Below are positions 16,701 to 23,662 of a DNA stretch of 35,564 bases, piece after piece. The position numbers were made by a program, and so were the translations under genes. Below the pieces are notes generated by a model, which searched no databases, was not told the DNA's origin, and saw only the letters and a program-made list of their open reading frames with translations. Location of the stretch: NCBI GenBank assembly GCA_947629375.1, contig CANRDN010000020.1, positions 1 through 35,564 on the forward strand. Reading direction: 5' to 3'. The DNA comes from an uncultured Bacilli bacterium (GTDB lineage Bacteria > Bacillota_I > Bacilli_A > RF39 > UBA660). Position 1 is the stretch's first letter; every line of letters begins with the position of its first letter.

Positions 16701-18563
16701 TTCTTGTGAGAATAAATCTTCGTAATCATAGACATATTCAACTGGTGGTGGTACTTCATCAACCGCTTGCATTGTACCACCGACAATTTCATAATATGTT
16801 GTATTTCTATTATAGAGTTGTCCATCCGTAGATTGATAGTAAGTACAATCTCCCCAAAAAGATCTACATCTACCAGTAAGTGCATCTCCATATTGGTCAA
16901 AGCTATTAGCGGGATAATTTTGGTTATATGAAGCTGTACCTCTTGTATAGTAACCATCCATTATTTTATCTTCCAAATTTCCAACAGTCTCACTAACAAT
17001 AATTTGTCTTTGAATTTCAAGGCGTTGCATACTTGTATCGTTAAACTGTCTAATTGCGTTAGTAAAATGTGTTGTTGAATTTGATGTAACAAAATAAATA
17101 TCGGCAACTACCCAAACAGCACTGAAGTCTATTGCTATACTTTCAGGTACACCATCTTTATAAGTTACAGGAACCTTGGCATAACGAGTATATATTTCGC
17201 TATCGAAACTAATAGTTACTCCTTTTGCACTTGTCTGCCATCCGTTAAATCCATAATCTTTTGGTCTATTAGTAAATGGATTATCAATAAGTTCTACTAA
17301 AACATAATCGTCCGTATAATTAGAAGGTGTACCATTATCGTTAACTTCAAGAGTCTTATAGTATACAAAAGTGTCTTGAGGTTCAGTTGTCGAAACAGAA
17401 GCATTTAAATCTTTTCCATTTGTGGTTACACTTCCGAAATAACTTATCTGCATTTTAACTAAATTATTATTGCTATAAAGATTTTTATTCTCCATTGTAG
17501 GAAGGCTTCCATCAAGACTAGTTGTATAGTTAAGTCCCATAAAATAGTTATAGTCAGATTCCATATCGTTTATATATACGATATTCCCAACTATTCCTGA
17601 GTCGTGCACTTCAAAATTAGGTACTACAACATCATAATTACTAGATTTATTATCTTCTACTCTTGTTAAAGTATAAACACCATCTGCCATAACCCAAATA
17701 TACTTATCAGCACCTTTATTTAAATTATCAAAGAAGTCATCTGTTATCGTATCTTTTGTATAAATTGAACTTGGTAAATCCGTATAAGAAATATTACTGT
17801 TAATATAAATATTATTTAAACTTGTATTCTCACCTAAGCTTGCAACAGCGTTAGTCTTAAGTAATTTGTTTTCAACAACTGTAACATTTGCAAAAACATT
17901 AGAAACTTTGCTATTTTCTAGATAACCGGATACATTACCAAAATTAGAAGAAGATGTAGTACTTTTTTTCTTTAAAGTAACTGAAACATTATTAATAGAA
18001 ATATTATTCAAATTAGAATTATTCAAAGTACTTCCTGATAATGTTCCAAAATAAATATCGTTTTCTTTAGACAAATCAATAGTTATTGTATCTAAATTTA
18101 TATTAGAAATTGTTGCCCCATCAACAACACTAAATAATCCAGAATACTCTTTTTCTTTAATTACTTGCGAATCATTTATTTTTAAATTAACAATCGTATG
18201 TCCCTGTCCATCAAAGTGACCACTAAAGGTTTTATTTTCTATACCTATTGGTTCAAAAGAAAGACCAGCCATATCAATATTGTCAGTAATTACATAGTAC
18301 TTATCTTTGTAACTATCGCTTTCATTACCTTCAATAACTTTTTTAAAATAAGCAAGTTCCTCTCCTCTTGATATTTGATAAGGATTATCAACTGTTCCGT
18401 TACCACCACTAAAAGAAGTCGCTGTTTCACCACTCCATACATTTTCTATTGCCACAAAGTTACTAAGTGTATTGGGAAGTAATTTATAAGTAATACCTAC
18501 TACTATTAACAATAGAAAAAGTCCACAAAGTATTAAGTTTAATCTTAAGCGTTTCTTCTTCAT
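10716..18563 (-). CDS. Giant repeat-containing surface protein (putative adhesin)
   Basis: A 2615-aa protein, the largest in the window. A basic N-terminus and one hydrophobic helix (about 7-28) act as signal or anchor. Residues ~45-270 contain G-N-G-T-V-D-N-P-Y-Q-I and F-S-G-H-F-D-G-Q-G-H-T-I-V-N-L with following I-S-N-I-N-L rungs, as in GLUG/parallel beta-helix adhesins. Residues ~330-950 are beta-rich, Tyr/Thr/Asn-rich, and include two C-T-Y-Y-Q loops (Cys566/573, Cys654/659). Residues ~990-1725 hold about 24 cycles ending in V/I-Y/F-G-G-G/S-N. The remainder looks like several Ig-like or beta-sandwich domains ending in I-I-V-R-K-D. No LPXTG, choline-binding or SLH module is seen, so it is held by its N-terminal helix or by partners. 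The start is ATG 18563 with GGAG six bases upstream; the TTG at 18575 overlaps that site. It follows the extended SipW by 17 bases. Confidence 0.9.
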   Translation of the reverse strand: MKKKRLRLNLILCGLFLLLIVVGITYKLLPNTLSNFVAIENVWSGETATSFSGGNGTVDNPYQISRGEELAYFKKVIEGNESDSYKDKYYVITDNIDMAGLSFEPIGIENKTFSGHFDGQGHTIVNLKINDSQVIKEKEYSGLFSVVDGATISNINLDTITIDLSKENDIYFGTLSGSTLNNSNLNNISINNVSVTLKKKSTTSSSNFGNVSGYLENSKVSNVFANVTVVENKLLKTNAVASLGENTSLNNIYINSNISYTDLPSSIYTKDTITDDFFDNLNKGADKYIWVMADGVYTLTRVEDNKSSNYDVVVPNFEVHDSGIVGNIVYINDMESDYNYFMGLNYTTSLDGSLPTMENKNLYSNNNLVKMQISYFGSVTTNGKDLNASVSTTEPQDTFVYYKTLEVNDNGTPSNYTDDYVLVELIDNPFTNRPKDYGFNGWQTSAKGVTISFDSEIYTRYAKVPVTYKDGVPESIAIDFSAVWVVADIYFVTSNSTTHFTNAIRQFNDTSMQRLEIQRQIIVSETVGNLEDKIMDGYYTRGTASYNQNYPANSFDQYGDALTGRCRSFWGDCTYYQSTDGQLYNRNTTYYEIVGGTMQAVDEVPPPVEYVYDYEDLFSQEDNMSSYYEQVTLRRGENASGYYDASGQAVSGNCNQTSCTYYQLIQYYDESGNFNTFDRNKEYYYLVTRDTNIVVLQSNLTGSWGTTQTKPLTFTGSYGGTKYPVTWTITNTYVSAGDDLVIENIIIYSNKTRTSENPANSTANTTSKYFYGNYYNTKFGRGITKSQTTQVNFVSAYGGNNSATGSASAPTKYRFVVESGFFETTSVTSGRVSTSSSRNVYVNATAIYGNDYDRVSNNNDNFDVYFSAAGSWGNNIRSSDYDEAALYTIVKSGKIGSARPTSLTNTDASSFSHGLYVGGRSYGGNYTTRKALIEGGWIYNLIGGPLSQQSNENRNDTFIYVKGGEVDAINGGAGQSTTYGNRIIQVTGGTINYSVFGGSNGVSGSGTDGALTGSPYIYIGGNAVIGSEEYVNANSNLFGFEAGSVFGIGNGRQNYDSIGTANNSYIIINDDALVRRNVYGGGNYGAVGIQVSSSETYIDILNGTVNGSIFGGGNRNGSGQSNRPASVYINMENGTVNGSIYGGSNESGTIYGDVTINHTGGTINTDIYGGGYGGYSNTSDGTYVSGNVNINIGSKNSNETPIIEGSVYGGSAFGTVNGTTRNTTVANKKVTVTVDKGTVKKSVFGGGKGNSTFTPYVLGDIDVNINDGNITDVFGGNDAAGTPNGEINVYLNGGVIGRTFGGGNNASVHTNHVYLAGATVTQIFGGSNSGGTVDESNIITTSGIVDTIYGGNNSGGETDVANVTINGGTIKEAVYGGGRLATSGETNVIVNETNIPSVYGGGEQASVRTNTNVTQNGGQIGQLFGGSNAGGDIANSYIIINNGTATDVFGGNNADGITSDTSITVNNGTITNIYGGGNQVGVTNSNVYLSDGKIENVYGGSNQNGDVSKTLVSTKGTAKDTLNVVNVYGGNNLGGTTNNTEINLVNGHYTNIFGGGNQAISTGSSEVVIQDVMVEESVYGGGNQAAIHGDSTVHVYGVSNIKKNVFGGGNHGAIGEEGKDSSTVKVHLAGAKVGGNVYGGCNTSVVYGVTEVYIGKSALQEHEGVIPGDISVTGTIFGGGEANEAGSDVYDYNAISVTKGITVLVDGTGYGPNDLDFVVTGSIFGSGNASSSAGPSSIYIRKLGERGTPDTAVSIQRADIVTLDDSHLELTGTTDRTNEYSTIKYSLNRIDKFVIKNDSSLLLRENANMLKEFDSAVDIDGKEVKASVQIDDESKTITKNVDNRLYLLAGNNLNVTTNENASEYGVVSGMTFMGMYQTYSNGTYVYGMYDESKTYGSSGDASDVLIGGSYVLGLHNVNHDITVDGFYTNYIDDDYTEITTAYIDPTPKDTNFYRWIIGTASVNYEFDLTASKYSSLGTYELQMMDFTKGNTIFNVIGFNADGLTEGVVLKDSFEVPKIATNPDDANRVMGLAMKAETIEWANYGTTKYLKDPKSSYEGTTTYESDSQDIASSLMFYLYHAKNISSEEELGTVVITLQALIPKNEIEYEVKLITISININTKIYDLEDAYDASITYAKAYEMPATTTVNITNKSQFTAYYSLFANTDKTSDFYGHNNENYHALVSNYALPVGTKITMLDFGFNETNPRHYYFIVDEATYQDSVRQLAENEEIIYPLSKFIRMDSIDADNNYKDAENNKIYYHDDLNYLMEEYIFIFDFYDTTGIGEQTGNKIIMEIRDPDDFTLYTVLGIRQDIMTYNLYEASNITLSQTIKYDSDYLYYDTQKDFSYDSTVGYKQTELRQSIVDTNYESSSMGLNITFYDTTGEQISSSLLASTSITIDGTTYYVDSNGVFRIKLSDKVSNLSRTLQLVTGNTLPAGRYTMKVSLFASSDGLHNSSDLEEVVKEIELTVVGDQNLIVVDTEDESKLIIGETGLNMNNSKVEKFSITYDSVLKDPNIRVALYKRDTSSPDSILYNEVDINMLFTDSFTEPTSTYIKQSDYEYMISTSPKELTELTYNLQDELQSGTYKLVFKLYNENELIDEDFEYIIVRKDIPFK
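13385..15600 (-). repeat. Tandem Y/F-G-G-G/S-N coding repeat array
   Basis: About 24 degenerate repeats of roughly 23-40 codons inside the giant gene. Each ends in a motif such as V-Y-G-G-G-N, I-F-G-G-S-N or V-F-G-G-N-N, preceded by an N-G-G/T-x-I/V strand. The unit length varies and the DNA is diverged, so these are protein-level repeats with the periodicity of parallel beta-helix rungs rather than recent DNA duplications. Confidence 0.85.
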
Positions 18564-18580
18564 ATACTTCTCCAAGATAT

Positions 18581-19693
18581 CTACTTTTTAGAAGAGATAT
18601 TTTTAATACTTTTATTATTAATTAACCTTTCTTTTATATCTTTTAATTCAAATTTTTCAGAATGACCTACTGTTTCTACAATTTTTTCTATTAGAGATAA
18701 TACATCTTTAATATGAGTTTTATCGTTGTAAAAGCTATCATTTTTATCAATTAATATTCTATATTTCATTATTTTAAATACTGTATCAAAGTACTCGTTC
18801 TCATCATAGATAAGTGTATAACTAAGAAGCATCAAAAATACATAAATAGGCATTTCATAAAGTTTTTCTTGAGCTTCCTTTGATATAGGAACGTTTTCCA
18901 TATCATAGTCATATAATTCTTCAAATGGTTTATCTTTGACATAAGATGGTATTTGATTACTATCTATTGATATTAATAAAGCTAATTCATATAGATATTT
19001 AAGTTTTAAAGAACCTTCGGTAGTTAATTTAAGTTTTTTATTTTTATGTTTTAATCTCAATTGTTTTACAAGAAGGTTAACAAATTCCATACCTTCTTCT
19101 GTTTCAAGTATTTCTACTTCATCTTTATGTACTAAAGGAATCTTAGTATCATTTTTAACACTTATTGTTTGGGTATAATCAAGAGGTGTTTTGCCTTTTT
19201 TAGATTTCTTTTTTTCTTTTAAAATATATTTTTTAAAGATTGATTCAAAGTTAAAAATTAAATAAATAATTATTAAGAATACTAAGACTGCTATTGCTTT
19301 TAAAATGCTTTCAAAAGATATTACTGATGATACTCTTCCAACGACATTCTCTTTTTTTACTGGATCATCAACAATATTATTTATATCTCCCTTAGTAGTA
19401 ATAGTATCCTTACCGATGCTTTCAACACGATGTGTAACAAACGCACCTTTTTCTTGATAAGTAACAATATCCCCTACTTGATAACCACTACCAATATTTA
19501 CAATTACTATATCGTTTACTTCGATTGTTCCAGACATACTTCCCGTTGCAACAATAAAATAAGTATAGCCAAAGACATCGACATAAGGCTGTCCGAAGAC
19601 TTTAGTGATAAAAAAAGTATACATAGAAAAAAGTACTAAAACTGATGTTAAAGTATAGACTAAGTATTTACTTGTTCTTTTTATGATATCCAT
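18581..19693 (-). CDS. SipW-type signal peptidase with long C-terminal extension
   Basis: A 370-aa membrane protein. TM1 at about 10-30, catalytic G-S-M-S-G-T-I (Ser52) and F-V-T-H-R-V (His88), conserved V-N-D and V-G-D turns, and TM2 at about 131-153 make a complete SipW-type (Ser-His) signal peptidase. After a Lys-rich linker comes an extra, mostly helical and charged domain (about 155-370) that should face the cytoplasm. SipW-class enzymes are usually under about 200 aa, so the extension is unusual; I recognise no family in it. The start is ATG 19693 with AGGTGAG upstream; the GTG at 19705 lies inside that site. It has its own promoter and is followed after 17 bases by the giant surface protein, its likely substrate. 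Confidence 0.85.
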   Translation of the reverse strand: MDIIKRTSKYLVYTLTSVLVLFSMYTFFITKVFGQPYVDVFGYTYFIVATGSMSGTIEVNDIVIVNIGSGYQVGDIVTYQEKGAFVTHRVESIGKDTITTKGDINNIVDDPVKKENVVGRVSSVISFESILKAIAVLVFLIIIYLIFNFESIFKKYILKEKKKSKKGKTPLDYTQTISVKNDTKIPLVHKDEVEILETEEGMEFVNLLVKQLRLKHKNKKLKLTTEGSLKLKYLYELALLISIDSNQIPSYVKDKPFEELYDYDMENVPISKEAQEKLYEMPIYVFLMLLSYTLIYDENEYFDTVFKIMKYRILIDKNDSFYNDKTHIKDVLSLIEKIVETVGHSEKFELKDIKERLINNKSIKNISSKK

Positions 19694-19715
19694 ATATATA
19701 CTCACCTATTCTATC

Positions 19716-19744
19716 AATATATAATGATATCACAGAAATGTAAA
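19716..19744 (-). promoter_or_regulatory. Promoter for the extended SipW/giant protein unit
   Basis: Minus strand TTTACA at 19744-19739, 17-base spacer, TATATT at 19721-19716. The -35 box directly adjoins the T-tract of the terminator of the previous unit. The predicted leader is short, about 16 bases, and contains AGGTGAG. Confidence 0.5.
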
Positions 19745-19779
19745 AAAAACTAGTGATTGTCACTCTTTTCACTAGTTTT
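19742..19779 (-). terminator. Intrinsic terminator overlapping the stop of the 550-aa gene
   Basis: On the minus strand AAAACTAGTGA pairs with TCACTAGTTTT (11 bp, 12-base loop) and runs into eight T. The TAG stop of the 550-aa gene is inside the second arm. Confidence 0.85.
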
Positions 19780-21402
19780 CACAATTTTATTATAATCTAC
19801 TAAAAACTTGATTGTATCAAAGTTAATATCACTATTATTTATGTTATTAACTAGATTAACATAATCAACATTTTTTTCTAAATCAGATAGACCATTTTCA
19901 AGTTGATCTTTAGTAATATTTAGATTTAGAATCTTATATTTCTCACAAATTAAGTCATTGATTTCTTGTTTATCATTTAACTTTAATTTTCTTATAAAAG
20001 TGTTATTGGTGTTATATACAAAGAAGAATAAGTCAACATACTCCTTTAAGTAATCAAAGTCCTTTTGATCAGCATTAAGTTTGGAATACAAAGTCTTAAA
20101 GTATGGATAAAAGGAAACGATAAGCTCTAGTCCATCGTTAATCGTGGAAGCATCGTTCAATTTATTTGCAATCATTTCATTTATTTTAGCGTCGTTAGCT
20201 TCTAGATAAGTTGCATCTATTTTTTTAATAATATCATTAAGTTCTACTTTTAATAAGGCTTCATCCTTCTGCTTTTTCTTCTTATGAAGGAAAGAGAACA
20301 AGCCTTTCTTTTTAGGTGTTGTATTAAGTTCTGAACAAATTGTTTCTCTTTGCTTTTCTAAAGCAGTTGCATCCTTTAATTTAGTTTGATATATTCCCTT
20401 GTAAGTATCTTTCTTTTGATATCTTTTTACTAAATCCTTAAGTAATTCACGATATTTATTATAGTTTGTTAGCTCTACAACGATATGTTTTAGGTTGTGA
20501 AGTTCTCTAAAGAACTCTTCTTTTTTAGTATCATCCAATTCATCAAAAGTTTTATCGATAAAGAAGCTATCAAACGTTTTTTGACGTTGTGATGAATCTT
20601 CCAAGTAATCGTTAATGTTTAACTCTTCACTTAAGAATTTATTTGTTAATAGATAAGTATCTTTCTCTTCTTGTGATTCCTGCTGTCTACATAGTTCATT
20701 ATATGTATGGAATATTTTATCACTTGTTATGTTATGAGATTCTAGAAGTTTTTTATACTCTTGTTGATAATAATCATTAAGTTGTTTTTCATATTTTCTA
20801 TATAGATATTTCGTATTTAATTTAACGTGAGTCAAGATATTTGGACATTCCCAGTACAATTTATTGAAGATATTTATCATATCATCTGCATACGTATCGG
20901 AGTTTCTCTTTTCTAGATATACTTCCATATATTTTTTAGAAAAGACTGAATAATCGAAGTCATCAATGGTTAATTCGACAGACGCATTCTTAAAAATATC
21001 AAATATCCTGTCGATTAAAGAGTTAACTCTCCATAAATTAGTTACATCTGTATCATTTATATTGCTCACAAACTTGTCAAAATCAAGTTTTTCATATACG
21101 TCATTAAATTCATTTCTATATTTTAATATTTTCTTAAAAGATTCGATTTTTTTATTTAGTTCCGTATAGTTAGCACTTGAGTCTTTTGGTACTAACTTAT
21201 CATATCTATCTTGTATATTTTGTAGTATTAAATTTTTAAATTCTGTATAGTATTTTATTTTCTTATTTACAAAGGCATTTCTTGTTTCGACTGCCATCTT
21301 GTGGTAATTTTGCATTACTTCCTCTGTACCAGTTGTGGTATTTAAAGGAAATTCTTCTAAATATTTTAATTCTTCCTCAATCTGCTCTAAGACTATATTC
21401 AT
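19750..21402 (-). CDS. Hypothetical coiled-coil-rich cytosolic protein
   Basis: A 550-aa, highly charged, mostly helical protein with no signal peptide or membrane span and no family that I recognise. Asp, Lys, Asn, Tyr and Leu dominate. Heptad-like stretches occur at several points. A very basic patch, K-K-K-G-L-F-S-F-L-H-K-K-K-K-Q-K, lies near residues 363-380 and could contact membrane lipids or nucleic acid. Its ATG overlaps the stop of the upstream 76-aa gene (ATGA overlap), indicating translational coupling. The pair forms its own unit with a strong promoter (21676-21704) and a terminator overlapping the stop. Being embedded among sipW/TasA-like genes, it may be a cytosolic partner of that system; this is inference from position. 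Confidence 0.75.
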   Translation of the reverse strand: MNIVLEQIEEELKYLEEFPLNTTTGTEEVMQNYHKMAVETRNAFVNKKIKYYTEFKNLILQNIQDRYDKLVPKDSSANYTELNKKIESFKKILKYRNEFNDVYEKLDFDKFVSNINDTDVTNLWRVNSLIDRIFDIFKNASVELTIDDFDYSVFSKKYMEVYLEKRNSDTYADDMINIFNKLYWECPNILTHVKLNTKYLYRKYEKQLNDYYQQEYKKLLESHNITSDKIFHTYNELCRQQESQEEKDTYLLTNKFLSEELNINDYLEDSSQRQKTFDSFFIDKTFDELDDTKKEEFFRELHNLKHIVVELTNYNKYRELLKDLVKRYQKKDTYKGIYQTKLKDATALEKQRETICSELNTTPKKKGLFSFLHKKKKQKDEALLKVELNDIIKKIDATYLEANDAKINEMIANKLNDASTINDGLELIVSFYPYFKTLYSKLNADQKDFDYLKEYVDLFFFVYNTNNTFIRKLKLNDKQEINDLICEKYKILNLNITKDQLENGLSDLEKNVDYVNLVNNINNSDINFDTIKFLVDYNKIVKTSEKSDNH

Positions 21403-21629
21403 TTGTTGTCCTCTTCATTAATTATTTGACTTTCTAGATATGCAATGTGTGAATCTATCTTGTTATATAAGTCAATTAATTTGTTGTTTTCAATCGCATC
21501 TAAATAAATAGAAGATAGAAGAACTTCAACTGGTTCATCTGGCATTTTCGGTTCCATAATTTGTTCTTGAACATTGTCCTTTTCGTCGCCAAATGCTTCA
21601 GTTGCTATATTTTCCAATTCTTTGGACAT
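21399..21629 (-). CDS. Small acidic hypothetical protein
   Basis: A 76-aa acidic protein (M-S-K-E-L-E-N-I-A-T-E-A-F-G-D-E-K) without a membrane span. The start is ATG 21629, preceded by a perfect GGAGGTG five bases away. A longer reading from 21749 would add a hydrophobic N-terminus but would place the promoter -10 and -35 boxes inside the coding region, so I reject it. The C-terminal part (L-D-A-I-E-N-N-K-L-I-D-L-Y-N-K-I-D-S-H-I-A-Y) is amphipathic. It overlaps the 550-aa gene by 4 bases and is probably its stoichiometric partner. Function unknown. Confidence 0.75.
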   Translation of the reverse strand: MSKELENIATEAFGDEKDNVQEQIMEPKMPDEPVEVLLSSIYLDAIENNKLIDLYNKIDSHIAYLESQIINEEDNK

Positions 21630-21675
21630 AGCAACACCTCCACAAGATTTTATCCTTAAGATACTATACACAATT

Positions 21676-21704
21676 ATTATACTTTTAATAAAAAAGATAA
21701 GCAA
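21676..21704 (-). promoter_or_regulatory. Promoter of the 76-aa/550-aa unit
   Basis: Minus strand TTGCTT at 21704-21699, exactly 17 bases, then TATAAT at 21681-21676. The transcript would start about 40 bases before the 76-aa gene. Confidence 0.75.
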
Positions 21705-21762
21705 GAAAAAAGAAAGAAATTTCGTATACATTACAGAAAAATCTTTCAAAGTTTACAAAGAA

Positions 21763-21780
21763 AAAGACCTATTGGTCTTT
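21763..21780 (-). terminator. Intrinsic terminator after the 340-aa gene
   Basis: A 7-bp stem AAAGACC/GGTCTTT with a 4-base loop, followed by T residues on the minus strand. It overlaps the stop codon of the 340-aa surface protein. Confidence 0.75.
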
Positions 21781-22801
21781 ATCCGTTTATACTTGCATTA
21801 GAGCTGAACTCTAGATCAAATGTAATATCTCCACCAGATACAACATCTTCACAGTCAACATCTTGTCCTTCAACCCATAAGTAAACTCTTACTTTTGAAA
21901 CACCTGCTGGTAATACAAATGCTTGTTTATATGCATCTACTGAAATTCCAGCAGTCTTTTGAGTTGATATGTCCGGTGTTACTTTTGTAAAATATGTTTC
22001 AGTACTATCTAGTTTAACTCCTACAGGAATAGCCTGATTAACGCCATAATATTCAACAGGGTCGTCAAGAGTACCAGTTAAATCTTCTTTGTGATATACG
22101 CTTAATGCGTTAGCAATACCTGATGGTGTATGAGTATCATTATTAGGTTCCCAAATTACAGCATCATTACCGTGTAAAGCTTGAATTGTTGTTGCGCCAG
22201 CACCAGCAGTTGTTGTGTTATCTTCTCCGCCAACTACAAATCCAACACGAGCAGCATTTTCAATACCAGTTTCCTTTCCACCTGCTTTTGCAGTTACTTT
22301 TGATTTTTCAGTTAAATAAACTGTTGTTTCTTCTTGAACTTTAATAAATAAATCGAATGCTATAAAATTTCCTGTTTGTCCCTTTGTTTCAACGTCAGCA
22401 CTTGCAGTTAAAGCATAACTTCCATCTCCTCCAGCTGAAACAGAACCTAAAAACATTTTCATTAATCCAGCTGCGTCAACATCACCAACCGTTGAAATAG
22501 GAGCTAAGCTTTCATCATCTTGTGGGAATTGGTTTTTATTATCAGGGTAATTTTCATTAGTTCCATTTATTGTGTTTATAATGTCTTCATTAGTTATAAC
22601 AGGTTTCCATTCAACACCATCGACAGAAATTTGTAAACCACTTGATGCAGCGACATTTACATTTATTGAATTTACGCTAACTGTTTTATTAGCAGTAAAC
22701 CACGCATAAGTACTTGTAACTGTCATAAGACCTGTTAACAATAACATTAAAAGTGCAAGTAACAATCTTCTTTTTTTGCTTCTTTTTCGTTTGTTTTGCA
22801 T
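21779..22801 (-). CDS. TasA-like major secreted subunit candidate
   Basis: A 340-aa exported protein. A basic start (residues 1-12) and hydrophobic core (about 13-29) end in S-T-Y-A-W-F-T (30-36), the hallmark N-terminus of SipW-processed surface proteins in Bacilli. The mature part is low in Lys, rich in Thr, Ala, Gly and Val, and ends in beta strands V-R-V-Y-L-W-V-E-G-Q-D-V-D-C (Trp309 to Cys317) and D-I-T-F-D-L-E-F. The W-x-E-G-x-D-x-D-C block recurs in the next protein. Its Ala/Gly/Thr-rich composition differs from the Asn/Lys-rich neighbours and fits a major structural subunit. AAAGGA lies upstream of the ATG. It follows the 234-aa gene by 15 bases and ends in a terminator. Confidence 0.8.
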   Translation of the reverse strand: MQNKRKRSKKRRLLLALLMLLLTGLMTVTSTYAWFTANKTVSVNSINVNVAASSGLQISVDGVEWKPVITNEDIINTINGTNENYPDNKNQFPQDDESLAPISTVGDVDAAGLMKMFLGSVSAGGDGSYALTASADVETKGQTGNFIAFDLFIKVQEETTVYLTEKSKVTAKAGGKETGIENAARVGFVVGGEDNTTTAGAGATTIQALHGNDAVIWEPNNDTHTPSGIANALSVYHKEDLTGTLDDPVEYYGVNQAIPVGVKLDSTETYFTKVTPDISTQKTAGISVDAYKQAFVLPAGVSKVRVYLWVEGQDVDCEDVVSGGDITFDLEFSSNASING

Positions 22802-22816
22802 TCCCTATCTTCCTTT

Positions 22817-23521
22817 CTAATCTCTTATTAATCTTTCTTCTGTAATATCCATATGCATTTTAATTCCTCCACCTAACAAATCATTATTGCAATCAGGATC
22901 GTCGCCTTCTATCCATACTACAATAGTAAATCTGTCTTTATCTCCAGGTGAGAAATCTTTTCTCTCTTCAAGTACTGCTATATCATCTGAAAAGAACTTA
23001 GTTGTTCCTTCTTCTGCTTCGCCAGTCTTTTCGTTGGCTTTAGCATAAATTGTTTTCTCTCCGTTGTGATAAATCATAACTCTTATAGCCTTGTCGAGAT
23101 TTCTAATTGAATCATCCACATCTATTTCATACCAATAGTTAATAGTATTCTTACCCTTATGTACTAAATAGAAACTATAAGCAAAATAGTTTGGCCCATT
23201 ATGTGGCCCATCAGCTTCCGTATCTACATCCTCGCTAATCCATTTAACAGAAATATTATCCATATATTCTGATGCATCGGCATACAGATTTCTGGATTTA
23301 GTATTTGTGCTTCCATCTTCTGATAAGAAAATACTACTTTTTAACATATCCCTATCAACAGAAATTGTAAAACTGCTTTCATTGTATATTACATAAAGTA
23401 TAAAATAAATTGATGAAACTAAAAGCAATAGCAATAAAAAGACTATTTTAGCAATTCGTAAGAAAAGTTTCTTTTTGTGGACTTTTGCTGCAGTAGTAGA
23501 AACACTATAATCTCTTTTCAT
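22817..23521 (-). CDS. TasA-like secreted protein with W-x-E-G-x-D-x-D-C block
   Basis: A 234-aa exported protein. It has a 22-residue basic N-terminal tail, a Leu-rich helix (about 24-46) and a beta-rich acidic mature part. Near the C-terminus V-V-W-I-E-G-D-D-P-D-C (Trp203 to Cys211) followed by L-L-G-G-G-I-K-M-H-M-D-I matches the end of the 340-aa protein encoded next, so the two are distant paralogues. Members of this group are usually secreted fibre or pilus-like subunits processed by SipW. The start is supported by GGTGA five bases upstream. It leads a two-gene unit whose promoter is at 23579-23607, diverging from the 197-aa gene. Confidence 0.75.
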   Translation of the reverse strand: MKRDYSVSTTAAKVHKKKLFLRIAKIVFLLLLLLVSSIYFILYVIYNESSFTISVDRDMLKSSIFLSEDGSTNTKSRNLYADASEYMDNISVKWISEDVDTEADGPHNGPNYFAYSFYLVHKGKNTINYWYEIDVDDSIRNLDKAIRVMIYHNGEKTIYAKANEKTGEAEEGTTKFFSDDIAVLEERKDFSPGDKDRFTIVVWIEGDDPDCNNDLLGGGIKMHMDITEERLIRD

Positions 23522-23578
23522 TTAAATCACCATTTTTCTTAATTTGAATATGAGTACTTCTACCATACTACTACCTAA

Positions 23579-23607
23579 ATTATAGACTAGCATATGTCAA
23601 TATGCAA
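23579..23607 (-). promoter_or_regulatory. Promoter of the 234-aa/340-aa unit
   Basis: Minus strand TTGCAT at 23607-23602, 17 bases, TATAAT at 23584-23579. The spacer carries CATATGCTA, and GCATA/TATGC arms at 23590-23605 form a short inverted repeat across the -35 side that could be an operator. The leader is about 50 bases. Confidence 0.7.
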
Positions 23608-23662
23608 CAAATTTAGACACCATTTTTTGTAAATTTACAATATTTTATTTTTAGTTTGACAT

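Noticed and set aside
16691-16957. An 88-codon minus-strand frame inside the giant gene
   Set aside because: It is a shifted frame over the Tyr/Gln-rich section with no ribosome binding site, and the main frame is continuous through it.
21630-21749. A longer 116-aa start for the 76-aa protein with a membrane helix
   Set aside because: The extension covers a strong promoter, and a perfect GGAGGTG serves the inner ATG.
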